This document shows positions 30,578 to 41,773 of a DNA stretch of 64,000 nucleotides, one piece after another. The notes beneath the pieces were generated by a model that was not told the DNA's origin, searched no databases, and saw only the letters and a program-made list of their open reading frames with translations. Source of the stretch: Stemphylium vesicarium (Eukaryota; Ascomycota; Dothideomycetes; Pleosporales; Pleosporaceae); assembly GCA_004380135.1 (NCBI GenBank), contig QXCR01000010.1:310001-374000 (forward strand), written 5' to 3'. Numbering within the stretch: the stretch's first letter is position 1; each line of letters starts with the position of its first letter. The position numbers and the translations under genes are program-made.

Positions 30578-33500
30578 TCATAGCACGTCCCAAATGTTGC
30601 GGACAATGGGGCTTCCTCCAGTCTGGACGGGACTTCGAGGGTCAGCAGTAGCCTTTTCAGGCGTCCACTGCCTTGGTATTGGCTCTTCCCACGCGACATG
30701 ACCATTTCGGCCGTCCTTGATCGTCTCGTTCGAGGATACCGGGCTTGCGTCTTCACCAGGTGACTGGAGTTCGAAGTGGAACGGGTTTCTTGTGAATTCC
30801 TCTGCTCGTGGCGACATGAGTGCGTCGATGTCATCTGCGGCATGTTGTGGAACTGGGGCCTTTGGCAGCTTTGATTGAATCTCTGTTTGCAGCTTGTGTA
30901 ATTTTCGTTGCTCGCGCATGTTCGGTGATGAAAACCTTGTCCGAATAGCCTTTGCAGGAGTGGAGAGAAAGGCCTGGGTGGGAGTTCGAGGCGTATCCGG
31001 TGCCTTGGGAAGCGCCGCAAGTGTTGGCTTATGCAATCCACTGCGACTCAGGGCCTGTTTGTCGGGAGAATTACTGAGACTGTCGACCCGAGGTTCGGCC
31101 TGTTGGAAACGTTTCGGTGCAGACATGGCCAGCGGAACCGGGGACTCGAAAATTGAATGCGTCTGTGCCGTGCCATCCAGGGAGGCAAAACCATTGAAAG
31201 TTTGATGCGCAGGTGGCAAAATGGCTTGAAACGAGGGACGCCGATCTTCGGATTCGGCATCTTTGATAGCTGCTATCCTGGGCCTATCGAAGGGATTGAA
31301 TTCCGCTCGAGTTGGTGACGTTAAACCAAATGGATCTTCGTCTGCAATTCTGGGTTTAAGTGGGGTCATGTGGAATTCGGTGGCACGAGGTGATTTCGTC
31401 TCCTCTTCCAAACGATCGTTGGCGCTCGCGAAGATGTCCGAGGGGAATGACGTCTTTACTGGCGAGATGATTTCGGAAGATTCAGCCTGGTCGTTGCTAT
31501 TCGAGTACTGCGACGCTGGCGGTTGACCAAGGTTGAATGAAGTGGCGCGCGGCGACAAGGGCTCAAAAGACTCGTCAGCACCGTCTCTGTTGAACCCGGG
31601 CACATGTAATTCGGAAGAGCGTGTTGAAAACACGGAAGCCAAGCTGTCCGTTGCTCGTGGGGCAGGCAGAGGTTCATGAGGATCCAAATCGTAACCTGCT
31701 GGCCATGGATTGTCGAAAGACGTTTTGATCGGGGACATGACTTCAGAATCCGATGTGTCGTAAGAAGAGAAAGCAGGGATGTTGAAGCTTGCAACTGCAG
31801 GCGACTTCAATGGCTCGAAGCCTGATAGCTGCAGAGGTGCAAGATGACGTTCTTCGGTACCAGATGCAGTAGCATCGCCATTACCAAGACCGAGTCGGAG
31901 TGGGAGCTGACGAGAGAAGTTGGGAACTGGGTGAGGTTTAGAATCATCCTGCGGTTCTAGTGCAGCGTTACTATTGGAAGTGTCTTCGGTATGAATAGTC
32001 GGCAGATCGTTGCTAGTCACTGAGACCACAGGAACAACTTGACCCTTGGGATCGACATATGGTGTGGTGGATGGAACCGGCTCCGGTGCGAGTTCGAAGT
32101 GCGCTGGGCTAGAATCCCATGACCGGCGGAAACCAGGCGAGAAAGCGCCAGTGGGTGCTGAGAGAGGACCTGGAGAAATTGCCATCATGTTTCCTGTGCT
32201 AGCACGCTGCATACTGATGTCGCTGTCTGGAGGTAGAGGTGCCGTTCGAGGAGTGCGTGATCCCGAGTCGTTGTCTCTATTGTACGAGTACTTGTTGCTT
32301 CCTGTAGGAAGGCCGGCAGACCGCCGGCCATATCCTTGGTTGTGATATGAGCGGCTCTCATTCTGCCTCAACAAGCTGTTGCGGAATTCTTGAAGCTGCA
32401 TGATGAGGTTCATATTCGGTCCGATCCATTTGCTTCGCTTTTTGGCAGTGTCATATGCTTCTTGCACGCTCATCTGAGGATCCTTGTACAGGCCATAGGC
32501 GACGATCAGACTGGCGGAACGACTGACACCACATTGGCAGTGAATAAGCACGCGCTTTCCTTGCTGCACCCTCTCGTCTATCATCCGCACAAGCTTGTGG
32601 AGATCGGGGACGATATCGGTGTTGTGCTCCCAAGGCATGTGAATGTATTCTGGTGTTTTGTATGTCTTGCCTTCAATGATGACCTCTCGTGGCTGGATAG
32701 TCTGCATGACTGGTGCTGTTGCTTTCGGCGTGGTTGGTGAATTGTCACCCATGCCAAACGACTGCTTGGGTCTCTGTGAAAGGGTAGCAAAATCAACATT
32801 CTCCGCTGGGGGACCATCCACGCGCCTGGCATCGATGTCTTTTTGTGATTCCACGGTAGGCGTAGTGAAAGGGTTCTTGACCTCACTTGCAACGTTGATA
32901 ATGACGTCGAAAGTCGTGGCCTGGATGGCAGTGGGCTCGAAGTAGAGGTATACGCCGGCCTCGTATATGCAGATGGGACCATTCGGATACGCTGCTGGCT
33001 TCTCCTCACGCGATTGGGGAACGTCAAAATTGGGCTCTTGGTCTTCCTCTTCTTCCATTTCGAATGGTACTTCGGTAAGTCCGCTTGGCTTAGTCACTAC
33101 CGGACGCAGAGGGGGCAGCTGCATGCCGCCCATCGGATTCGTACTGGGTGAACATAACGGTAGAGAAGGAGATGACTGGAAATGACGAAGGGGCGGGCGG
33201 TTGAAGGACGGTGTGGAAGGAATAAGGAGTCGTACTGGCTTGTTTTCGTTGCTGCCGGGGGTCGATATTGTCAAGCTCAGATTTGATGGCCTTCGCTTAG
33301 GCGGTGTCGGCGGCTTGATGAACAATGGCGATGGAGGCGCTGAGCTGTTCTTTTCCTTGGGCGCTACCGCAATGGGCGCTGGGGTATGCGCACGCAGGTT
33401 GCTAAGGGAGGAGGCCGTGTTGATACCGAGGTTTTTGAGATTCCGGGGCTTCTTTGCGGGTGTCGTCGGTCGTTGTAGCTCGAAGAAGTTATTTGATGAA

Positions 33501-34198
33501 GGGTCTCCTCCGGTCTGCTGCTCTACCCTCCTCGACCTAAAGTCTGCCACGAATGATGAAGGCGCAACTGTCTTAGCAAGAGGCGACTCGGGCGAGACGC
33601 CTGGCGACGGGTCGGTTACAGACGAGGAATCCATGGTGGAGATGGTGGTTGTAGGAGAGTTGTCGGAAGAGCCTGTCGAATTGCTGTCCCGGCTTTCGCT
33701 GTGAATGTGGAAGGAAGAAAAGGGCGCGCCCGAGTTGGTGTTGGGGCTTGTTGCTGGCCGGACTACATTGCCGCCATTCACATCTGCATGGCCCTTGTTA
33801 TGATGTTCTCCTCCGAATACAGCGCCGAACGAGGGCATGGGCATGAATGATCGCGCGCTGGTTTGCACCATGCTGGACCTAGGATTTGTATGTGATGCCG
33901 ACGGCGGGCAGCGAGCGCTTCTAGGCCAACGGGGAGGTCGCAGCGAGGTACAGGATGAATTGGGGCAGTGCGAAGGGGACTGCTCGAGTTTCTTGGAAGG
34001 AAAAGAAGAATTAGGTGTAGAGAAAGCCCTTTTCAGAGTCGGACTGTCAGCGTCATGGGATATTGTGGGCGAGGCAGACAGTCGGGGCGCATGTGTTTCG
34101 AAACGTGGAATGTGCGATGGGGCAGTGGGGTATGGAGGCTGAAGACGGCTTCCGCAGAAGCTGTTCCCAGACTCGAAGATGGGCGGGAGCGAGTACAT
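30578..34198 (-). CDS. Dual-specificity protein phosphatase, Msg5-type MAP kinase phosphatase
   Basis: Single-exon gene of 1,206 residues; the ATG at 34198 (MYSLPPIFESG) is used because the codon two positions earlier is TTG. The N-terminal 400 residues are Ser/Pro-rich and disordered. The phosphatase domain spans roughly 400-610: it opens with GPICIYEAGVYLYF, has an acidic-loop part (HMPWEHNTDIVPDLHKLV) and the signature HCQCGVSRSAS with catalytic Cys554 and Arg560. It ends in KKRSKWIGPNMNLIMQLQEF, typical of fungal dual-specificity phosphatases. Length and layout match Msg5-like enzymes, which dephosphorylate the Thr and Tyr of MAP kinases in the cell-wall and mating/invasion pathways (family knowledge; substrate not shown). 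The C-terminal 600 residues repeat an SP-x-x-x-x-F motif seven times. A 3.3-kb gene-free region lies upstream. Confidence 0.88.
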   Translation of the reverse strand: MYSLPPIFESGNSFCGSRLQPPYPTAPSHIPRFETHAPRLSASPTISHDADSPTLKRAFSTPNSSFPSKKLEQSPSHCPNSSCTSLRPPRWPRSARCPPSASHTNPRSSMVQTSARSFMPMPSFGAVFGGEHHNKGHADVNGGNVVRPATSPNTNSGAPFSSFHIHSESRDSNSTGSSDNSPTTTISTMDSSSVTDPSPGVSPESPLAKTVAPSSFVADFRSRRVEQQTGGDPSSNNFFELQRPTTPAKKPRNLKNLGINTASSLSNLRAHTPAPIAVAPKEKNSSAPPSPLFIKPPTPPKRRPSNLSLTISTPGSNENKPVRLLIPSTPSFNRPPLRHFQSSPSLPLCSPSTNPMGGMQLPPLRPVVTKPSGLTEVPFEMEEEEDQEPNFDVPQSREEKPAAYPNGPICIYEAGVYLYFEPTAIQATTFDVIINVASEVKNPFTTPTVESQKDIDARRVDGPPAENVDFATLSQRPKQSFGMGDNSPTTPKATAPVMQTIQPREVIIEGKTYKTPEYIHMPWEHNTDIVPDLHKLVRMIDERVQQGKRVLIHCQCGVSRSASLIVAYGLYKDPQMSVQEAYDTAKKRSKWIGPNMNLIMQLQEFRNSLLRQNESRSYHNQGYGRRSAGLPTGSNKYSYNRDNDSGSRTPRTAPLPPDSDISMQRASTGNMMAISPGPLSAPTGAFSPGFRRSWDSSPAHFELAPEPVPSTTPYVDPKGQVVPVVSVTSNDLPTIHTEDTSNSNAALEPQDDSKPHPVPNFSRQLPLRLGLGNGDATASGTEERHLAPLQLSGFEPLKSPAVASFNIPAFSSYDTSDSEVMSPIKTSFDNPWPAGYDLDPHEPLPAPRATDSLASVFSTRSSELHVPGFNRDGADESFEPLSPRATSFNLGQPPASQYSNSNDQAESSEIISPVKTSFPSDIFASANDRLEEETKSPRATEFHMTPLKPRIADEDPFGLTSPTRAEFNPFDRPRIAAIKDAESEDRRPSFQAILPPAHQTFNGFASLDGTAQTHSIFESPVPLAMSAPKRFQQAEPRVDSLSNSPDKQALSRSGLHKPTLAALPKAPDTPRTPTQAFLSTPAKAIRTRFSSPNMREQRKLHKLQTEIQSKLPKAPVPQHAADDIDALMSPRAEEFTRNPFHFELQSPGEDASPVSSNETIKDGRNGHVAWEEPIPRQWTPEKATADPRSPVQTGGSPIVRNIWDVL

Positions 34199-37100
34199 GG
34201 TCAAAAGCAGACAGTGGTAGACATGTGTGAGAATTGCCCATACACTGCCCTAACTCAGACAGTCATGATTGCGCAGACGGACAGATGGACGGACACAAGA
34301 GAAAGAGAAAGAGGAAAAAAAATACAGAGAGCGTGGAGCTTACCTGGGAGCCAACAGCGGTAGCAAGCGGCGGCAGTGCGGTGGTGGTGCGAATTGGAGC
34401 GAGAATACCAGATCCTCGACTAAGCGCCTGAGGGAAGGAGCGACTGGGCCGGCGATGCGCCTATGCCTGAGATGATGCGGCGCGGGGGTAAGGAAAGGTC
34501 GAATGGATTGGGACGAGGCGGGTCGTCGCAGCAGGCGGGTGCAGGAGGTGAGGCAAGGCCGTCTCTAGGTGGGTGCCGCGGTCGCGGTCACGGTCACGGT
34601 CACGGTCACGGTTGATTGTTGCGACACACGGTGGATATTGACTGCGGCAGGTGGTGAAGTTGTTGGAGGGATGACCAGCTTGGAGCTTAGAAGGAAGCCG
34701 GTCGAGTTCGCAGAGCCACAGCCGCCTGGGTCGGTCTTGGGGGAGGGATGGTGGGGAGGCTCAACGCTGTGTCGAGTGATTGAGGCGGCGCCTTTGCGTG
34801 TTGGAGATGGGGGAGAGTGCACAGAGGGCCGCTAGTGCAAGCGCCGTCCAGGAATAGCAACCGCCAGCGGTGCGCTACGAGGACCTGCCGCACCACTCAC
34901 ACCCGGGCCCTACTACCTGTCTCCCACCCACGACCCAGTCTTTTGTGCGAACTTCTTACACGGCCCTCCATTCATCGTCCACCGTACAGCTTTCACACCA
35001 GACGAGCCTGCCAGCTTCGTCGCCGCCTGCGCAGCCCACAGCCAGCTCTCGTGGCGGCCGAACTGGCCTGTCTTCCCCGGGCCTGCCCAGCTTAGAATAG
35101 TCGTAGTCGCAGTCGCCAGGGAACGCCCCCCTGGAGCCCGCATCACCAACGGCGGGAAGGCCTAGACGAGCAACCTCGGAGAGAGGCTGGGGCCCGTCCC
35201 TGTTGCAGCCCCCCCAGACAGTATGTAATCCGTCCCGTCTCCGGTCTGAGGGCCTTCGACATGGCTTGGTCGCCGTCGCTTTTTTTTTCCTCGCTCCTGT
35301 TGCACTGCTATTGTCAAAACTCGCCGCGCCGGGAGTCCCCTGCCTCGCCTCGCACGCCGCGGCTCTTGTTTCGATTGTCGAAGACGCTGCCTGCCCGAGT
35401 GACTTCATCGCCGCCTTCTGAGGCACGCAAAACAGTCGGAGTGAATATCTCTGACGTGAAACGCACCATGAAAAAGGCATCGACCCACCTGTTGGCGGGG
35501 TGAGCAGGTGCGACGACGCACCGCGTAATCTACGTCTCGGTCATGTGAGTACTGCCAGGTGTTTCACCTCTCTCTGCCGACGGTTTCGAAATCAAGACAT
35601 GTCTGCCGGTCCCCAAACTCAATCACGGCTTGCATCTATTCTCCAGCACTCCTGAAGGGCAGAGTGGCCGTGTCACCCACCTTTGCTGAAAAGTTGCTTT
35701 TCTCCACGCCTGCACTTGCACGGATCGTTGGTTGTCGGCCCCCTAATCTTCCATGAACCCGATCCCGTCAGCCATGTGTTTCAGACACTCGAGAGAGCCG
35801 CAAAGCCCACCGGCAGAACGAACGCGAATACGATTCGTGTACCCCTGTGAAGATCCATCTACCTCGTGAAGTCCGCCTCATCCTGCATGGGCACGTGCTC
35901 TCGAGATCGGGACCTGATCCGATGAGCGACCCATTCCAGCTGTCCACGCTCGTGGGCCTACTGCTAACGCGTCGCGGAGGGATCGGAGGCCATGTCGTGG
36001 CTACCAGCCCGATGGTACATTTCACTGATTCGTGCTTGTTGAGCGTGTTCTGGCCATTTCAAAACTACAGCCACAGTCCGTGTGCGAGCCGTAATTGCAC
36101 TCGTCACGCCACAGTTAATCGAAACTCGAAGCGTGACGATTGTTCCCTATCTTCATGTTCGGATCCACGTCGAACTGCTGCTATTGTCAGATTAGATGAT
36201 GCTGATGGTTTTGGAGACTCAGCTGATCGGGATTCTTGAGCAAGCTTTGTTGGCCTACATCACCATAGTTAACACCTCTTTCTACCATAAATACCTGGGT
36301 ACAGCTTCGCATGCTAGGCATCAATCTTGATGTCAGCTACTTCAATGATTACAGAAGAAACCCTGTCATCAAGTACGTGCTTGGCAGGGTTCACCAGTCA
36401 GTGTTGTTGTGGTCTTTGTTTGTTTTTGCATTGTTAACAACGGCCGAGCGTAGAGCAACGACTAATGGCGCCACTATCGAGTTGGCCATGCCCTGTCAAA
36501 TGCTGGAAGATCATGAGACGGATCGTCGTCTTCTGGGGCTACTTGCTCTTGGGTCGCTATGTAGTTGCTCAGCTTCCCCGAGAGGCAGAAAAGCCATTGG
36601 TGGGGGATTCTTCATGATCGGAGCATGGTGGCAGTAGCTGGGCGGCTACATTGCCAAACGCAGTACCTCCAGGCTACCCAGATGCGCAGGTACGGAGTTT
36701 ACAATGGGGGTGGGTTGTGACGGGAAGGCGAGTCATGATTATACACATGGAACATATTGGCCGGGGAGCTCGTAGCGTACTGGCGGGTCGATTGGCGGGC
36801 GTTCTCACAGCTGGTGCAAGGGCTTGAGGACGGCTTCTCGAAACACAAAACAGCTGTAGAGGCATACAAGTTTTGCTGAAGGTATGACACGAATATGCGA
36901 AAATCCGCGATTGCGGCGACGAAACGTTACGAAATATAGGCTGTGGTGACTAGTCAATTTATTGCATTCTTCACTTCTCAGTTCTCAACTGTACTTGTTG
37001 CACGTTTGTCCTGCTTCCGCTTGTTCCAACCGGGAAGTTGTAGTTGTGACGGAAGGAAGTCACGACTGAAACGCCAGCAAGAGCAACGCCGCTGTCTCTC

Positions 37101-37543
37101 TGCAAGATTGCACCGAAACTGAAGCATGCTAACAGAAATGCATTAACCATTGAATAGAATAGAGGACTGTTGTGGGCTGCCTAGACAACTACATCGACTC
37201 AAACTACGATATTCTACTTTCTACATTATCAAGTTGGAATCGTCCACACAGTGCAGTCCACTTGCTTGATTTCGCAGCCAGGCTGCAATGAACGACCATA
37301 GCAGCTCGAGGCACCTATCTTATCAGAAACCTGATAAAAGAGCTGCAAACCTGTTGCTGCACAATAGCAAGGTCTAAATCCGTTGCTGTGCTAAGATGTT
37401 CAGAGGGCCGTTTTGCACCAACGCCCAATCTGGTATAGCGCACCCACCCCGACAAGCGAGGGAATTTCGCAAAAAACCACTCGGGCAACTACGACTTTCT
37501 CTTTTCGCGCAACTAACACCCAGGTCAATTCACAACAGCCACC
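34199..37543. other. Long intergenic region between divergent genes
   Basis: About 3.3 kb between the divergent starts of the phosphatase gene (34198) and RPL4 (37544). The first part is probably the phosphatase 5' leader and promoter. It includes a GGTCAC hexamer array at 34580-34612. Many open frames exist on both strands near 34560-35500 because the DNA is GC-rich, but none has a protein-like composition. The last few hundred bases should hold the RPL4 promoter. Confidence 0.5.
34580..34612 (+). repeat. (GGTCAC)n hexamer array
   Basis: Tandem units of ggtcac, with the first unit altered to ggtcgc. On the minus strand, which is the transcribed sense of the phosphatase gene, the unit reads GTGACC and lies about 400 bp upstream of its start codon. 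Confidence 0.9.
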
Positions 37544-38995
37544 ATGTCGAGGCCAACCGTCACCGTCGTCTCCGCCAAGGGCGAGGCCACCAAGGACACC
37601 GTTCCCGTTCCCAATGTCTTCAAGGTGAGTTCCACCGCCGCAATTCCGAATCCGCGATACGATGCAGCCGGGCAGGCAACTACAGGGAAGACTGAGAGAG
37701 AAGCTACAACGACGGATTTGGAAGCCAAAATAGAAGAAGAGGGCATAAAAAAGAGAATTTCGGCGTGCACTGAGCCTGGTTATTCGAAGACTTTGCATTG
37801 GCAAATGGTCGCGATAACCTCGGAGCTTCGCAGTCGTTTGGCACTCTCTCAGTCGATCTGGCTACGCAGCATCGTGCGGCGAGTATCTGCAGATTTGCTG
37901 ACAATCAACAGGCCCCTATCCGCCCGGATGTTGTCCACGCGGTGCACACTGGCATGAACAAGAACCGCCGCCAGCCATACGCTGTGTAAGCCTCTCTCGC
38001 AAGCCGCTTGACAGCACTGTCTAACAATGCGCAGCTCCGAGAAGGCTGGTCACCAAACTTCTGCCGAGTCCTGGGGTACTGGTCGCGCTGTTGCCCGTAT
38101 TCCCCGTGTCTCTGGTGGAGGTACTCACCGTGCCGGTCAGGCTGCCTTCGGTAACATGTGCCGTTCCGGTCGCATGTTCGCTCCCACCAAGGTCTGGCGC
38201 AAGTGGCACCAGAAGATCAACCTGAACCAGAAGCGCTTCGCTACCGCCTCTGCGCTCGCTGCTTCAGGAAGCCCTGCTCTTCTCCTCGCCCGTGGCCACG
38301 CCATCAGCACCGTCCCTGAGGTTCCCCTCGTCATCTCATCGACTGCTTTCGCCGATGCCGCCATCAAGAAGACCTCCGCTGCCGTCGCTCTCCTCAAGGC
38401 TGTCGGTGCCGGTGCCGACGTCGACAAGGCCCGCAACTCGCGCAAGCTCCGCGCTGGTAAGGGTAAGCTCCGTGGCCGCCGCCACAAGCAGCGCCGCGGA
38501 CCTCTTGTCATCTACAACCCCGATGAGGATGGCAAGGAGCTCGTCCTTGCTTTCCGCAACATCCCCGGTGTTGAGACCTCATCCGTCTACTCCCTGAACC
38601 TCCTCCAGCTCGCCCCCGGTGGTCACCTCGGCCGCTTCATCGTCTGGACCTCATCCGCTTTCAGCGCTCTTGACAAGGTTTACGGATCCACCTCTGAGCC
38701 CTCAGCGCTCAAGAAGGACTTCCTTCTCCCATCCCCCATGATGGCCCAGCCCGACCTCAGCAAGATCATCAACTCCAGCGATGTCCAGAAGGTCCTCCGC
38801 CCCGTTCGTGGTGGAGCCGTCTCCAAGCGCAGCCACACCCAAAAGAAGAACCCTCTCAAGAACTTCCAGGTGCAGCTCCGCCTCAACCCATACGCTGCTA
38901 CCTTCTCCAAGGAGAAGTTGGGCCAGAAGAAGCTCGACGCTGGCAAGCCCGAGCCTGTCGCCGATACCTTCTACGAGCTCCTTCACGAGAACTAA
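37544..38995 (+). CDS. RPL4: 60S ribosomal protein L4 (uL4)
   Basis: Three exons, 37544-37624, 37912-37985 and 38035-38995; the introns are 287 and 49 nt (donors GTGAGT and GTAAGC, acceptors ACAG and GCAG). The product has 371 residues. The start MSRPTVTVVSAKG, the internal loop region GTGRAVARIPRVSGGGTHRAGQ with its basic Gly-rich extension, KLRAGKGKLRGRRHKQRRGP, the GLHLGRF-like PGGHLGRFIVWT and the Lys-rich C-terminal extension all identify eukaryotic uL4. This is a component of the large subunit whose loop lines the peptide exit tunnel. Codon use is strongly biased to C-ending codons, as expected of a highly expressed gene. The large first intron close to the ATG is typical for fungal ribosomal protein genes. 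I looked for C/D-box snoRNA motifs in it and saw none. Confidence 0.97.
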
Positions 38996-39422
38996 GTGGT
39001 TGTTGGTTAGCGTTATGATTTCCTAAGGTGTTCTCTCTTCGGCTGGGATGGACTGGAACGATGAATAGCTATGATAAACGTAGCTTTTCATAAAATGCCT
39101 CACGATAAGGTTACTTCCGCATCCACTTTACACTGTTTGCCTCTTCCATGTGACATCTATGCTGTGATGACTTTGATTATATATGGTTCTGCTATTGGTT
39201 GTTGCCACTAACACGAAGCCCAGTGTGCTGGACATGCATGTCTTGACTAGCAGTATTTGTTATACATTGCTATCTTAGCATACCATATAAAGGATGCTAA
39301 CGCCCTGAGTGCGTGCAGTGATATCCCCAAACGCCATCGCTATGCATGTAAAGTTCTAAGCACCCATAGTAAAAATACGGCCAGTCCTTTCAAGGCAGAA
39401 AACGCAACACTCAACCCCTGTC
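38996..39422. other. Intergenic between convergent RPL4 and TAF11
   Basis: About 430 bp of 3' flanking DNA for both genes, moderately AT-rich. No gene. Confidence 0.6.
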
Positions 39423-40526
39423 TCATTTGAACAGCCTCTTTCCTCCCGTCCTGCCCATAGTCCTCTCCACACCCTCGAGACTCATACCAGCAAACCCCGC
39501 CCCACCACCATCTCGATCCCTCTTATATCGCCTCAGAGCCTCTCTCAGATGCGCCGGCGTCAGTGGTCCCTTATCGCACGCCTTGAGTCTCTCAGCCAAA
39601 CTCGCATCCTTCTCAACCTCCTTCCACAAACTCTGTGTGCGATCAACCTGATTGAGATACCATCCAGCGCCCGTAATATCGGTATTAGTCGGGCGATTCC
39701 GCTCATCCTTGATATGCGCGCTGGGTCTCCCAAGGCTCTGCGCCAGGATAGGGGAAGGCAGGTTGGGGTTGGGCAAGTGGGTGCGGACTGCGGACCATTC
39801 GTCGCGGACGGTAAGTGCGCGATCGATGAGTTCGCCGATAAAGGTTTTGGAATACGAGGTCACAGCGATGATTATGGGCTGCGGGACGGATTGGGAGAGA
39901 GTTTGGTTGACGAGTTTGCGGACGGTTTCGCGCTTGAGGCGGATGCGGCGGTAGGTTGCGTAGCGGTCCATTTGCGCGGGGGTCATGAAGTCTTCTAGCA
40001 TGCTAGGAAGGGGGGGGGGAATACGTTAGTATACTTGTATGTATCGTGTGTGTAGGGTATGATTGGGGATGTACCGTTCATACTCCTTCTCCTGTTTCCG
40101 CCGTGCTTCAACGCTCATCCCGCCCTCAATCTCCATGCCCATCTCCTCGCCCATTTCATCTTCGTCGTCGTCTTCTTCCACGCCCTCGACTTCGTCGTCT
40201 TCGCCGCCAACTGCACTTCGTCCATCCCCGCTTTTTCCTCCTCGCGCGCTGGATCCCGCTATGCTTCCGCCGTCGCCGCCTTTCTTCCTTCGCTTCTTGC
40301 CCCCCGCGCCGTTGACGACCGACGTCGTGATGTTGCTTTCTACAGACGGTGAACGCGAGTATTGGCGCGGTGAGCCGCCGCCCAGGGATTCGGCGTCGGG
40401 AGAGAAGGCGTTGCGGAGGTTGGATGGTTTGCGCTTTTTGGCAGGCGCGCCAGAGTGCGAGGATATGCTGCCGCGCTTGCGGTTGCCAGGCATGTTGAGT
40501 TGAGGGATGTGAGGTGGGGAAGCCAT
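39423..40526 (-). CDS. TAF11: Transcription initiation factor TFIID subunit 11 (TAF11)
   Basis: Two exons on the minus strand, 40075-40526 and 39423-40002. The 72-nt intron has donor GTACAT, branch ACTAAC, a long C tract and acceptor CTAG, and splits an Arg codon. The product has 343 residues. The first 150 are disordered: basic KKRRKKGGDGG, then an acidic run of Glu and Asp (EDDDEDEMGEEM). The second exon starts the histone-fold domain of hTAFII28 with FMTPAQMDRYATYRR, followed by KRETVRKLVNQTL and PIIIAVTSYSKTFIGELI. This pairs with TAF13 in TFIID. A Pro/Gly-rich segment and HLREALRRYKRD near the end complete the family pattern. The start MASPPHIPQLN at 40526 is the first ATG after a leader-like stretch. 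A divergent small ankyrin gene starts about 500 bp away. Confidence 0.93.
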
Positions 40527-41040
40527 GGTTGCGAATTTATTTTCCTTCTCTTTTTGTCGCACACGCGCGCGCGACTCCAGATGATATGAGCCTGTGTTGG
40601 GCTGGTGAGATCGTTGGCGTGGGTTTATCCGTTGTCCTGTCGGCGCGCGAATGTCGTGGGTTGGTGATTGGAATTGGACACCAAAGTCGCGATGACCCGC
40701 CAAGCTAAGAACGGTTAGCGCGGGTTTGGGTTTGGGTTCCCATTCCCGCGCGCCCGCCGCTTGGAAAGCAGCCGGCATTTTTCGATTTCGTCATCGAGGG
40801 TTTGGAGTGATTGACGCGGGCTTGCGCCTTTCTTACTGAGCATTCCGGGTCGAGATCTTTTCCTAATTTTTTTTCCATCATGTAAAAGACATACTTGGAG
40901 TCTGAAGCGTGCCTTCACTTGAAATCACACATATCCCAATTTACCTCACTGGCTTCATTGCTAGACTTACCCAAAGCTCCACACATACACTTTCCTAGCT
41001 GTATTACACTTCATCGCGACCAAAGCCCACGTTCCCAAAT
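40527..41040. other. Divergent promoter region of TAF11 and the ankyrin gene
   Basis: About 510 bp between two divergent starts, presumably a shared promoter region. No TATA element stands out and no gene is seen. Confidence 0.5.
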
Positions 41041-41583
41041 ATGCCATCCTACGAAGAATCATACGCGCCCCAGACCGCAGGCACAGGCGCCACCGATACC
41101 GAAGGCGCCGTACAAGCACCCCCAGACGCCTCCTCTTCGTCAAAAGACGTCTCCGACCTTCCCCCCGCCGCCCTCGACCTCGCAGCCCGCCTGTTCGATC
41201 TCGCCCGCAGCGGCGACACCTCCACCCTCTCGCAATACGTATCCGCGGGCATCCCGAAGAACCTGACCAACTCGTCAGGCGACACACTGCTCATGCTTGC
41301 ATCGTACCACGGCAACACCGAGACGGCACGCATGCTGCTGCAAAACGGGGCGGATGCCAATGTGCTGAATGGACGGGGCCAGAGTCCCATTGCAGGAGCC
41401 GTGTTCAAAGGCTTCGACGACGTGGTTCGAGTGCTGTTTGAGGGCGGGGCCGATGTGTTCAAGGGACAGCCGAATGCGGTGGATTGCGCGAGGATGTTTA
41501 AGAGGGGGAATTGCTTGAAGTTGTTTGGCATCGAGGAGGGGGAGGGTACGGTTGTGGATGTTGATGCGTATGCTGCGTCATAG
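41041..41583 (+). CDS. Small ankyrin-repeat protein
   Basis: Single-exon gene of 180 residues starting MPSYEESYAPQ. After a polar N-terminus, residues 43-160 carry ankyrin repeats: ALDLAARLFDLARSGDTSTL, then SGDTLLMLASYHGNTETARM, LLQNGADANVLNGRGQSPIA and VLFEGGADVFKGQPNAVDCA. The TLLMLASYHG unit is a clear consensus repeat. The protein ends shortly after the last repeat, with an acidic stretch. Short cytosolic ankyrin proteins of this size are widespread in fungi and act as binding partners; no specific partner can be inferred. It is divergent from TAF11 and convergent with the Gly-rich gene at 41774-42391. Unlike the two ankyrin-type genes of the left half, it is intact. Confidence 0.9.
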   Translation: MPSYEESYAPQTAGTGATDTEGAVQAPPDASSSSKDVSDLPPAALDLAARLFDLARSGDTSTLSQYVSAGIPKNLTNSSGDTLLMLASYHGNTETARMLLQNGADANVLNGRGQSPIAGAVFKGFDDVVRVLFEGGADVFKGQPNAVDCARMFKRGNCLKLFGIEEGEGTVVDVDAYAAS

Positions 41584-41773
41584 GGAGAGATGACCCCAGG
41601 GGTGGGATGTTGTAGTATTGGACGAGTCAACAGAATTATAATTAATGGCTACAAGATGTATTACTCTCTGTAACAAAGTGCTCAGCCCGTTGAACCCAAG
41701 GAAATACAAAAACTGCGGTATCATATCATACCCCTCCAGTCCCACTCCTCACAATCCACATTCCCATCCCCAT

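Noticed and set aside
34565..35480. Several open frames upstream of the phosphatase gene, including one with Val-Thr repeats
   Set aside because: They follow from GC-rich DNA and the GGTCAC hexamer array; none has a conserved motif or normal composition.
37625..37911. Intronic snoRNA in the long first RPL4 intron
   Set aside because: No C box (TGATGA) with a matching D box (CTGA) and flanking stem was found.
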